Assembly: GCA_046351235.1 (NCBI GenBank)
Contig: JAXLYV010000004.1
Coordinates: 434,001 to 498,000 of the forward strand
Origin: JBBSAT01 sp046351235
GTDB taxonomy: Bacteria; Myxococcota_A; Polyangia; Polyangiales; Sandaracinaceae
Direction of reading: 5' to 3'
DNA length: 64,000 nucleotides
Each line of letters starts with the position of its first letter. The first letter of the stretch is position 1. A program made the translations under genes and the position numbers. Of the stretch, positions 56,404 to 64,000 are shown piece by piece. Below the pieces are notes generated by a model, which made no database searches, had not been told where the DNA came from, and was given only the letters and a program-made list of their open reading frames with translations.

Positions 56404-57294
56404 TCAGCGGGCGGCGAGCGCGACGGTCTCGCAGCCGCCGTCGCCCGCGGGCGCGTCGCGGCAGACGAGGAGCTGCGGCGAGGCGCCGCGACCGCGGCCT
56501 CCGCTGCGGCCGATCGCGACGGCCGTGTACGAGGTGCCGGCCGCGGCCGTGAAGTGCGCGACGCCGATCACGCGGCCGCTGCACACGGTGGAGCTGTGCT
56601 GGCGCACCTGCACCGTCGCGCTCTCGCCCGCCGGCAGGTCCGTGTAGCGCAGGCCGTTCGCGGTCCCGAGCGCGTTGCGCGCGACGTCGGCGAAGAGCGC
56701 CGTGCCGGCGCCGCGCCCCGATCCGGGCGTGCAGACGTCGACGTCGTCCACGCCCTCGAGCGCGTGGAAGAAGCGGATCGCGGCGCTCTCGTCTCCGGGC
56801 GAGTCGTCGTCGTCGCCCGTGTAGAGCGCGAAGGGCGCGTCGGCCGATCCCTGCGTGACGAAGAAGACCGTGTACGCGTGCTCGTCCTCGAGCACGTCGG
56901 AGGCGAGGCCCAGCGTCGGGGCCATGCCGCTCTCGTCCTCGGCGCCGCGGACGTACACGTTGTGCCGTCCGGAGGCGACCGCCACGTAGGGGCTCGCCGT
57001 CGCGTAGCCGATGCCGCTCGCGAAGGGCTCGGCCGAGTCGATCGACGCCGAGATCGCGCCGACGTTCGCGTCCGCGCTCGCGTGGACGAGGCGCATTCGC
57101 GGCGGCGCCGCGGCCGGCGCGGCCGGTGCCTCGGCGGGCTGCTCGTCGCCGCTCGAGGGCGCGGGCTGCTCGCTCGACGCGGTCGTGTCTTCGTGGGTGG
57201 CCTCGCTCGCGCCGCCGCCGCCGCCCCCGCCGCACGCACCGAGCGTGAGCACCAGCCCGAGCCACATCGCCTTCGTCTTGCCGTCGCCTCGCAT
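56404..57294 (-). CDS. DUF4397-like lipoprotein
   Basis: A 296-residue lipoprotein (leader 'MWLGLVLTLGACGGGGGGG', lipobox LGAC). A Glu/Pro/Ala linker is followed by DUF4397-type beta domains: 'RMRLVHASADANVGAISASI', 'YVAVASGRHNVYVRGAE', 'AIRFFHALEGVDDVDVCTPG', 'YTDLPAGESATVQV'. The double arrangement is usual for the family, whose role is unknown but envelope-related. The ribosome site GAGGAG precedes the start. It is 49 bases after the gspD stop-side neighbour and on the same strand as gspD. Confidence 0.78.
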   Translation of the reverse strand: MRGDGKTKAMWLGLVLTLGACGGGGGGGASEATHEDTTASSEQPAPSSGDEQPAEAPAAPAAAPPRMRLVHASADANVGAISASIDSAEPFASGIGYATASPYVAVASGRHNVYVRGAEDESGMAPTLGLASDVLEDEHAYTVFFVTQGSADAPFALYTGDDDDSPGDESAAIRFFHALEGVDDVDVCTPGSGRGAGTALFADVARNALGTANGLRYTDLPAGESATVQVRQHSSTVCSGRVIGVAHFTAAAGTSYTAVAIGRSGGRGRGASPQLLVCRDAPAGDGGCETVALAAR

Positions 57295-57343
57295 GTCTTT
57301 CCGACTCCTCGGAGCGCGTTCTACCAGAGCGCCGCGGCGGGCG

Positions 57344-59782
57344 TCATCGCTGGGGCAGGTCGAGCTCGGCGGGGTCGTCGGGCCGGATCACGAGCATTCC
57401 TTCCGGGGGCTCGAAGGGCTCGGCCTCTCCGAGCGGCGCGCGCGCCCGGTGATCGGGCGGCGGCTCCTCGGCGAGCTCTTCCGCGATCGCGCGCTCTTCG
57501 TCGATGCGATCGAGCTCGCCGAAGATCTCCTGCACGAGCCCGCGCGTGCGCGAGAAGTCGAGCACGGGCTCGTAGTCGTGATCACCGAAGACGAAGTTGC
57601 GCTCGAGGAACTCCTGCCGCTCGCGCATGCGTCGCTCGAAGATGGAGCGCAGGTCCTCGGGGCTGCGGATGATGTACGGCGTCAGGAACATCAGGAGGTT
57701 CGTCTTCTCGGTGGTGCGCGTCTCGCGCCGGAAGAGCGCTCCGAGGATCGGGATGTCGCCGAGGATCGGGATCTTCTCTTCACTCGTCGCCACGCGGTCG
57801 CGCATGAGGCCGCCGATGACGACGGTCTCCTGATCACGCACGAGCACCTGCGTCTTGGCCATGCGCTGCGCGATCGGCACCACGCCGAGCGAGCCCTGCG
57901 CCGGCTGCGCTTCGCTGATCTCTTCCTCGATCTCGAGGCGGATCTCACCCTCGTCGTTCACGTGCGGCGTGACGCGCAGCGTGGTGCCGACGTTCTGGCG
58001 CCCGCCCGACGCGCCCAGCGCGCTCGAGCCGCTCGCGAGCCCGGCGAGCGAGCCCAGCGCCGAGCTCGACTGCGACGTAGCGGTCTGTCCGGTGAGGCTC
58101 GAGGCGAGCCCCGCGAGCGAGCCGAGGGAGCCGAGACCGTTCTGCTGGAGGGGGATGTTGAGGCCGACGGTGATTTCGGCCTCGACGTTGTCCATCGCGA
58201 GCAGGTGCGGGGTCGAGAGCACGTCCACGTCGGAGGTGGTCGCGAGCGCGGTGAGCATCACGCCGAAGCTCGGGATCGAGAGCCCGTTCGTGGTGATCGT
58301 GGGCCCGCGCACGCCGATCGCGGCGCCCGTGAGCGTGTCGCCCGTGAGCATCGCGCTCGTGCCGATGCCGAGCGAGCTGGCGGCGCCGAAGCCGAGCACC
58401 GAGAAGCCGCTTCCCTCGGAGGTGTCGGGGCCCTCGATGCCCCCGTGATAGCTGAGCCCCATGCGGCCTTGGTGCTGGACGGTGAGCTCCATGATCACGG
58501 CCTCGATGAAGACCTGCCGCGGCGCCACGTCGAGCTCTTCGAGCACGCGGCGCAGGCTCGCGTAGTCGCTCTGCGACGCGGTGACGAGGAGCGAGTTCGT
58601 GTCGGCGAAGGCTTGGATGCCGACCTCGCCGCGGGTGATTCCGGCGCCTGCCTCGGGGGGGTGCGCGCCTCCGTGCTCGCCGCCGCCACCGCCGCCCTCG
58701 ACGAGGCTCGAGAGGACCTCTGCCACGTTGTCGGCGTCGGCGTACTGCAGCTCGTAGACGTGCACGGATCCGTCGCCGTCGACCGGCACGTCGAGCGCGC
58801 GGATCGCCTCCATCACGCGCAGGTAGGCGCGCTCGGTCGCCTGGATGATCACGACGTTCGTGCGCTCGTCGGCGAGGAGGTTGCCGACGTGCACCGGGCT
58901 GTGGGCGCCCGCGCCGGCCTGCGCCGCGCCTCCTTCGCGCGTCACGGGCGCCTTGCCGCCGTGGGGTGGGCCCGAAGAGCTCGGGCTCGCGCCGTCGCCC
59001 TCGTCGGTGGGGAACATCTCGCTCAGGATCTCGACGAGGTCGCTCGCGACGGCGTAGTGGATGGGCTCGATCCACAGCTGATCGCCCGTGCGCGGCACGT
59101 CGACCTCCGCGAGGATCGCGAGCATGCGGCGCACGTTGTTCGCGGTGTCGGTGAGGAACAGAGAGTTCGTGGGCGCGTACGCCGTCACCGCGCCCTCGGG
59201 GCTGCGGAAGTGCTCGAGCAGCGCCGCCGCGTCCGCCGCATCGACGTGCTCGAGCGGCTGTAGGCGCGTCACGAAGCGATCGCTGGCCGGCACCGGATCG
59301 CCGTCGTCTCCCATCGGGAAGCGGCGCCCTTCGGCGCCCTCGGTGGGGACGATCTCGTAGTAGGCGCCCGAGGGGCGCACGCTGAGACCGTTGAGGCTGA
59401 GGATCGAGAGGAACGCCTCGTAGGCCTCGGCGGCGGAGACGTCGGTGGGCGAGACGACGCTCGCGCGAATCGTCTGCGCCTTCGTCGGCAGGATGAAGCG
59501 CTTGCCCGTCATGCGGGCCACGACGCGCACGAGATCCGGTAGGTCCGCGTCCTCGAGGTTGAACGAGACGCGCGCGCGGGGCGGCGTCGGGCGCGTGTCG
59601 GTACCCTCGAGTCCGTCGCGGAAAGGAGCTGGCTCCGAGTGCTCGGTGGCGCTCGGCGCCGCGGGCGCGCCGGACGGTGGCGGTGGCGCGACGGGCGGCT
59701 GCGCGGTCGCGTGCGACCAGAGGCCGACGAACATCACGCACGCCGAGAACGAGAGCAGCGGGAGAGCGTGGACGAGCCGCAT
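57344..59782 (-). CDS. gspD: Type II secretion secretin GspD (orphan)
   Basis: An 812-residue secretin from ATG 59782 with a signal peptide (MRLVHALPLLSFSACVMFVG). It has the N0 domain ('VSFNLEDADLPDLVRVVARM', 'LSILSLNGLSVRPSGAYYEI'), N1-N3 repeats ('VTRLQPLEHVDAADAAALLE', 'PIHYAVASDLVEILSEMF', 'VYELQYADADNVAEVLSSL') and the secretin core ('APRQVFIEAVIMELTVQHQG' to 'IPILGDIPILGALF'). It forms the outer-membrane channel of a type II secretion machine. No other gsp genes are in the window, so the rest is elsewhere. The ~100-residue C-terminal acidic tail is of the S-domain type that may bind a pilotin. Confidence 0.92.
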   Translation of the reverse strand: MRLVHALPLLSFSACVMFVGLWSHATAQPPVAPPPPSGAPAAPSATEHSEPAPFRDGLEGTDTRPTPPRARVSFNLEDADLPDLVRVVARMTGKRFILPTKAQTIRASVVSPTDVSAAEAYEAFLSILSLNGLSVRPSGAYYEIVPTEGAEGRRFPMGDDGDPVPASDRFVTRLQPLEHVDAADAAALLEHFRSPEGAVTAYAPTNSLFLTDTANNVRRMLAILAEVDVPRTGDQLWIEPIHYAVASDLVEILSEMFPTDEGDGASPSSSGPPHGGKAPVTREGGAAQAGAGAHSPVHVGNLLADERTNVVIIQATERAYLRVMEAIRALDVPVDGDGSVHVYELQYADADNVAEVLSSLVEGGGGGGEHGGAHPPEAGAGITRGEVGIQAFADTNSLLVTASQSDYASLRRVLEELDVAPRQVFIEAVIMELTVQHQGRMGLSYHGGIEGPDTSEGSGFSVLGFGAASSLGIGTSAMLTGDTLTGAAIGVRGPTITTNGLSIPSFGVMLTALATTSDVDVLSTPHLLAMDNVEAEITVGLNIPLQQNGLGSLGSLAGLASSLTGQTATSQSSSALGSLAGLASGSSALGASGGRQNVGTTLRVTPHVNDEGEIRLEIEEEISEAQPAQGSLGVVPIAQRMAKTQVLVRDQETVVIGGLMRDRVATSEEKIPILGDIPILGALFRRETRTTEKTNLLMFLTPYIIRSPEDLRSIFERRMRERQEFLERNFVFGDHDYEPVLDFSRTRGLVQEIFGELDRIDEERAIAEELAEEPPPDHRARAPLGEAEPFEPPEGMLVIRPDDPAELDLPQR

Positions 59783-60060
59783 CGAGGACCTCGGCACCCG
59801 GCGCGAGACGGACGAGCGCCGTCGCCGCGCGCGTGCGGCGGCGCGCGTGGACGGAGCTCGGGCGCACGCACGCCGGGTCGGGGAGCGCGCGCCGGCGCGA
59901 TCGATCGCCGATCACGCCGAGCGAGCGCGATTGCAGCGCGCGTGCCGAGCGCGGATGCGCGCGATCTCCGCGGAAAGCGCGAGCCTGCGACCGCGCGGGG
60001 TGCCGAAGTGGCAGCGAGGGCTGCGAAGCTCGCGACGTTTCGTCGGCCGCGCGCGCGCGC

Positions 60061-60813
60061 TCAGTGCAGGTCGTCGCGGCGGATGCGATCGAGCTCGCGC
60101 TGGATGCGCTGGCGCTGGTAGAGGAGCCAGAAGCGCCGCATCGAGAAGTCCCAGCGCACCATCGCCACCGCCAGCGCGACCGACGTGATCGCCGGGATCG
60201 CCAGCAGCGCGCCCATCGGGCCGCCGAAGAGCGCGCTCAGCACCACGAGCCCGCCGGTGATCCACGCGAGCATCTGCCCGGTGATCGGGAGCACGAGCCA
60301 CATCCGCACCGTGCGCGTGGGGAACGTGAGGCCCCAGGCGACCACGAGCCCCTCGAGGAGCGCCGTCGGCCCGAAGAGCGTGTGCTCGCGTAGCACCGGG
60401 AAGGCGATGGCGAAGAGCGCGTGGGCCGACGCGACGCCGATCACGAGCGTGAGCCAGCGCTCCACGAAGAGGGCCCTTCCCCACTGACGCTCGAGATCGC
60501 CCGCCCACCATCCGTAGACGATGACGCCGAGCACGAGGGCGACCGGCTCGAGCACGAAGAAGGGGTACGAGACGAGCTGCCAGAGCGCGGGGACGTAGGG
60601 CAGCATCGGGCCGCCACCGACGAGCGCGATCGGCGTCATGCCGAAGAGCGACACGACGACGTCGCCCAGCTCCATCCAGTAGGTCGCGATGCCCGCCGCG
60701 ATCGAGCACGCGAGCGTGAGGTAGGAGAGCTGCCGCGTGAACGAGGCGCCGGCGCCGCCGAAGAGCGCGCCCGGCCCGCCGCCTCCTCCACCCCCCGCCG
60801 TCCGAAGCGCCAT
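60061..60813 (-). CDS. Rhomboid-like membrane protein lacking catalytic residues
   Basis: A 250-residue protein with about six membrane helices. The layout is that of rhomboids: 'PALWQLVSYPFFVLEP', then 'VIVYGWWAGDLERQWG' (L1 loop-like), then 'TLFGPTALLEGLVVAWGLTF' and 'PTRTVRMWLVLPITGQMLAW'. In active rhomboids the equivalent block is GxSG(A); here it is GPTAL, so the Ser is missing, and no C-terminal helix His is evident. It is probably a pseudoprotease of the Derlin type that holds or moves membrane proteins. It is upstream-adjacent to aspS on the same strand but not clearly linked. The 278-base gap between this gene and gspD holds no visible gene or structure. Confidence 0.7.
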   Translation of the reverse strand: MALRTAGGGGGGGPGALFGGAGASFTRQLSYLTLACSIAAGIATYWMELGDVVVSLFGMTPIALVGGGPMLPYVPALWQLVSYPFFVLEPVALVLGVIVYGWWAGDLERQWGRALFVERWLTLVIGVASAHALFAIAFPVLREHTLFGPTALLEGLVVAWGLTFPTRTVRMWLVLPITGQMLAWITGGLVVLSALFGGPMGALLAIPAITSVALAVAMVRWDFSMRRFWLLYQRQRIQRELDRIRRDDLH

Positions 60814-60874
60814 CGCGAGCCGGAGGGTAGCGCACGCGCGCCCGCCCGTCCGGCGAGCGCGCGGGCGAGCGACG

Positions 60875-62770
60875 TCAGACGAGCGAGCGAACCTTCAGCT
60901 CGGCGAGCTGCTCGGGGAGCACCGTGCCCGGCGCGCCCGTCATCAGGTCCGACCCCTTGCCCGTCTTCGGGAACGCGATCACGTCGCGCAGGCTCTCGCT
61001 CTCGGTGAGCAGCATCGTGAGGCGGTCGAGCCCGAGCGCGATGCCGCCGTGGGGCGGCGCGCCGTGGCGCAGGCCCGAGAGCAGGAAGCCGAACTTCTCC
61101 TGCGCCGTCGCGTCGTCGATGCCGAGCGTCGCGAACACGCGCTTCTGCACCTCGGGGTCGTGCAGGCGGATCGAGCCGCCGCCGAGCTCGACGCCGTTGA
61201 GCACGAGGTCGTACCGATAGCAGAGCACCTTGCCCGGATCCTTCTCGAGGTGCTCGAGCGATCCGTCGTGCGGGCGCGTGAACGGGTGATGGGCCGCGAC
61301 CCACTCGCCCGGCTTCTCGCCACGCTCGAAGAGCGGCGGCTCGACCACCCAGAGGAAGTTCCAGTCGCCCGTGGGGTGGGTCTCGCTCTTGGCGCCGACC
61401 TGCGGGATGAAGCCGAGCTTCTTGCCGAGGTGGAGGCGCAGGTTCGCCATCACCGTGTGGACCAGCGTCTCGGCGCCGAACTGGAAGAGGACGAGGTCGC
61501 CCTCCTTCGCACCGACGGCCGCGTTCACGGCGGCGACGAACTCCTTCGTCGCGGTCTTCGCCATCGGAGACTGCTGCCACTCGCCGCCCGTGCCGTCGGC
61601 AGACATCGGGCCGATCTTGGCGCGCGCGAGGCCCTTGGCGCCCATCTGCTTCACGAAGCCCTCGAGCTTGTCGAGCTCGCCGCGCGAGAGGTCCTTGGCC
61701 TGCGCGGCCGGGACGACCATCGCCTTCACGATCTCTTCCGGCAGATCGCGGCGGTACTGCCCGCTCCGGAACTTCTCGGCGATCGGTGTGAGCATCGCGA
61801 TGCCGCCGCCGCCGTGCTCGATCACGAGCTCGGTGAGGTCGACGTGCGGCATGGCGAAGCGCAGGTCCGGCTTGTCGTTGCCGTACGCGCGCATCGAGTC
61901 CTCGAACTTCATGCGCGGGAAGTGCTTTCCGTCCTTCTCCGGGTAGCGCTGCGTGAGATCCACGCCGAGCACTTCCTTCCAGAGCCGGATCACCAGCTTC
62001 TCGATGATGCCGAAGATGTCGTCCTGGTTGACGAAGCTCATCTCGACGTCGATCTGCGTGAACTCGGGCTGGCGATCGCCGCGCAGGTCCTCGTCGCGGA
62101 AGCACTTCACGATCTGGATGTAGCGATCGAAGCCGCTCACCATCAGCAGCTGCTTGAAGAGCTGCGGCGACTCGGCGAGCGCGTAGAACGAGCCCGGGTT
62201 GAGGCGCGCGGGCACGAGGAAGTTGCGCGCGCCGCCGGGCGTGTACTTCACGAAGATCGGCGTCTCGACCTCCACGAAGCCGTGGTCGGCGAAGTGGCTG
62301 CGCGTCTGGTGGTAGATCTTGCTGCGCGTCAGGATGTTCCGCTGCAGCCGCGGGCGGCGCAGGTCGAGGTAGCGGTGCTCGAGCCGCTTCTCCTCGCTCG
62401 TGTCGATCTCGTCCTCGATCGGGAAGACGGGCGTCTCGGCCTTGTTGAACACGTAGGCCTCGGTCGCGACGACCTCGATCGCGCCCGTCGGCATCTTCGG
62501 GTTCCGCATCGCGCCGCGGTCGTTCACCACGCCGCGGATCGCGAGCACCCACTCGCTGCGCGCCTGATCGGCCACGTCGAACGCGGCGGCCGCCGTGCGC
62601 TCGAAGAGCACCTGGGCGATGCCCTCGCGGTCGCGCAGATCGATGAAGATGCCCTTGCCGTGATCGCGCCGGGAGTGCACCCAGCCGAAGAGCACGACCT
62701 CTTGGCCGATGTGGCTCTCGCGCAGCGCGCCGCAGTAGTGAGTCCGCTTGAGCTCGTCGATGAAACGCAT
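60875..62770 (-). CDS. aspS: Aspartyl-tRNA synthetase
   Basis: A 631-residue class II synthetase that charges tRNA-Asp (or tRNA-Asp and tRNA-Asn if non-discriminating). The OB-fold anticodon domain is N-terminal ('VVLFGWVHSRRDHGKGIFID'). Motif 2 is 'FRDEDLRGDRQPEFTQID', and motif 3 is in 'GGIALGLDRLTMLL'. The GAD insertion typical of bacterial enzymes is present ('VIEHGGGGIAMLTPIAEKFR' onward, 'FVKQMGAKGLARAK'). The start MRFIDELKRTHYCGAL is the family's. Sequence motifs alone do not settle whether it is discriminating. Confidence 0.97.
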   Translation of the reverse strand: MRFIDELKRTHYCGALRESHIGQEVVLFGWVHSRRDHGKGIFIDLRDREGIAQVLFERTAAAAFDVADQARSEWVLAIRGVVNDRGAMRNPKMPTGAIEVVATEAYVFNKAETPVFPIEDEIDTSEEKRLEHRYLDLRRPRLQRNILTRSKIYHQTRSHFADHGFVEVETPIFVKYTPGGARNFLVPARLNPGSFYALAESPQLFKQLLMVSGFDRYIQIVKCFRDEDLRGDRQPEFTQIDVEMSFVNQDDIFGIIEKLVIRLWKEVLGVDLTQRYPEKDGKHFPRMKFEDSMRAYGNDKPDLRFAMPHVDLTELVIEHGGGGIAMLTPIAEKFRSGQYRRDLPEEIVKAMVVPAAQAKDLSRGELDKLEGFVKQMGAKGLARAKIGPMSADGTGGEWQQSPMAKTATKEFVAAVNAAVGAKEGDLVLFQFGAETLVHTVMANLRLHLGKKLGFIPQVGAKSETHPTGDWNFLWVVEPPLFERGEKPGEWVAAHHPFTRPHDGSLEHLEKDPGKVLCYRYDLVLNGVELGGGSIRLHDPEVQKRVFATLGIDDATAQEKFGFLLSGLRHGAPPHGGIALGLDRLTMLLTESESLRDVIAFPKTGKGSDLMTGAPGTVLPEQLAELKVRSLV

Positions 62771-62826
62771 GGGGACGCGCTGTTTAGCACGCCTGCCCCA
62801 GGCCCGAGAAATCCGCGGGGCCGAGC

Positions 62827-64000
62827 CTATTGCACGGGGGAAGCGCCCACGTGGAAGACGTCGGGGCTCGCGGCGATGGCGCCGAGGACCTTCTCGTCGG
62901 GCTCCCCGACGATCTCGATGCGCACGAGCGCCGACTGACCGCCCGAGAACACGATGTTCTCCATGCCCTGCACGTTGTGGCGCGCCTCGCTCAGGATCCC
63001 GAGCACGCGCGCGAGCACGCCCACGCGATCGGCATGGCGCACCGCGATGACGTGCGTGGCCGCCGACTTCTTGGCGAGGTTCACGCAGTTCGGGATCGGC
63101 TCGGCGTTCTTGTACGCATTCACGATGCGTACGACCTCTTCGCCGACGGCCTCTTCCGCTTCGTCGGTGCTGGCGCCGATGTGGCAGGTCCCGTAGACGC
63201 CGGGCAGATCGACGATCGCGTCCTCGAAGGCCGCCTTGGCCGCGCTCGGCTCGCTGGCGAACACGTCGAGCCCCGCGCGCAGGCCGCGGCTCTTCACGGC
63301 CTCGGCGAGCGCCTCCTGATCGACGACCTCGCCGCGCGAGGTGTTGATGAAGTAGGCGCCCTGCTTCATCGCCGAGAACACCGACGCGCCGATGCGCTTG
63401 TGCGTCTCGGGCGTGAACGGCAGGTGCACGCTCACGGCGTCCGCGTTGGCGACGGCGGCCTCGGCGGTCGCGGCCTTCTCCACGCCGTAGCGCTCGGCCT
63501 CGTCGCCGTGGAAGATCGACCACGCGACGAGCTTCATGCCGAACGCGCGCGCGCGGACGGCGACCTCCTTGCCGATCGCGCCGAAGCCGAGGATCGCCAG
63601 CGTGCGGCCACGCAGGCCCCGCGCCTCGCCGTACGTCTTCTTGTCCCACTGGTGCGCACGCAGCGAGGCGACGTTGTCGGCGATGCGCCGGTCGAGGTTC
63701 ACGAGGTGGCCGATCGCGAGCTCGGCAACGGCGATCGCGTTCTTGCCGGGACAATTCGCGACGTAGATGCCGCGCTCGGAGCACGCGCCGAGATCGATCG
63801 TGTTCACGCCGGCGCCCGCGCGGATGACGAGCGAGAGGGCCTTGCCCGCCGCCACGTGCGCCGCGGTGACCTTCGTGCTGCGCACGATGAGCACGGCCGG
63901 ATCCACCGCCGCAATCTTCGCGGCGAGCGAGTCCCCCTCGAGCTTCGCGTCGACCTCGACGCGCGCCCCGAGATCTTGGAGGCGACCGGGGACGAAGGAC
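62827..64000 (-). CDS. serA: D-3-phosphoglycerate dehydrogenase-like enzyme (5' partial)
   Basis: The frame is open to the right edge, so the N-terminus is missing; 391 residues are visible. It is an NAD-dependent D-isomer 2-hydroxyacid dehydrogenase: Rossmann 'RTLAILGFGAIGKEVAVRAR', 'AMKQGAYFINTSRGEVVDQE', substrate Arg in 'GLRAGLDVFASEPS', and the catalytic His in 'YGTCHIGASTDEAEEAVGEE'. A C-terminal ACT domain follows ('VIAVRHADRVGVLARVLGIL'). It should make 3-phosphohydroxypyruvate, the first step of serine synthesis, with the ACT domain sensing serine. Other 2-hydroxyacid dehydrogenases are possible, but the ACT tail favours SerA. Confidence 0.9.
   Translation of the reverse strand, partial: SFVPGRLQDLGARVEVDAKLEGDSLAAKIAAVDPAVLIVRSTKVTAAHVAAGKALSLVIRAGAGVNTIDLGACSERGIYVANCPGKNAIAVAELAIGHLVNLDRRIADNVASLRAHQWDKKTYGEARGLRGRTLAILGFGAIGKEVAVRARAFGMKLVAWSIFHGDEAERYGVEKAATAEAAVANADAVSVHLPFTPETHKRIGASVFSAMKQGAYFINTSRGEVVDQEALAEAVKSRGLRAGLDVFASEPSAAKAAFEDAIVDLPGVYGTCHIGASTDEAEEAVGEEVVRIVNAYKNAEPIPNCVNLAKKSAATHVIAVRHADRVGVLARVLGILSEARHNVQGMENIVFSGGQSALVRIEIVGEPDEKVLGAIAASPDVFHVGASPVQ

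Noticed and set aside
59783..60060. Possible RNA gene in the gspD-rhomboid gap
   Set aside because: No cloverleaf, conserved RNA motif or promoter was seen in these 278 bases.

Overview
The window is very G+C-rich DNA with a strong G/C preference at third codon positions, which is why long spurious reading frames lie opposite most real genes. The gene content points to a myxobacterium (Myxococcota), most like the Polyangia/Sandaracinus lineage. The evidence is: many lipoproteins with Asp/Cys 'CDGxDNDCDG' (MopE-type) motifs, a MYXO-CTERM-type C-terminus, kelch, FG-GAP and Gly-rich surface proteins, a complete pilMNOPQ operon, a lone GspD secretin, a RegB/RegA redox pair, and a retron-like reverse transcriptase. 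The organism assignment is inferred from these features only.

Layout, left to right. 1-7.4 kb: the 3' part of a bpX6-like beta-propeller protein, a Ca2+-type P-type ATPase, a SpoIVB (S55)-like peptidase and a TerB-like protein. 7.5-10.9 kb: a RegB/RegA-like redox two-component system followed by two small envelope proteins. 10.9-16.7 kb (minus): a TonB receptor, a triple-domain HmuY lipoprotein and a kelch lipoprotein, tightly packed behind a Fur-box-like site, so probably an iron/heme operon. 16.8-22.3 kb (minus): a second TonB operon with a His-rich membrane protein, a receptor carrying an Asp/Glu microsatellite and embedded palindromic repeats, two related lipoproteins, and a limonene-epoxide-hydrolase-like enzyme. 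22.4-24 kb: an ArsA-like ATPase overlapping an SspB-like ClpX adaptor. 24.1-46.4 kb: mostly secreted or surface lipoproteins (LamG, a lysozyme-MopE-VCBS fusion, Cys-rich and Gly-rich paralogue pairs, PEGA, FG-GAP), with an alpha/beta hydrolase and a YihY/BrkB membrane protein among them.

46.4-53.5 kb (minus): the pilM-N-O-P-Q operon, followed on the same strand by a roughly 290-base structured non-coding region and a reverse transcriptase gene. Inverted repeats flank this region and the downstream one lies 13 bases before the reverse transcriptase start, the architecture of a retron (a1-msr-msd-a2-RT). This is my best candidate for an undescribed system. 53.7-64 kb: a LysM/M15-like peptidoglycan protein, an ArsR-SRPBCC-SRPBCC operon with a perfect 15-base-arm palindrome at its start, a DUF4397-like lipoprotein, GspD, a rhomboid-like pseudoprotease, aspS, and the 3' part of a phosphoglycerate dehydrogenase gene (serA-like) running off the right edge.

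Several monocistronic genes lack a Shine-Dalgarno sequence but have a -10-like hexamer 6-9 bases before the start codon, which suggests leaderless transcripts are common here. I saw no rRNA, tRNA, CRISPR array, integrase or transposase.
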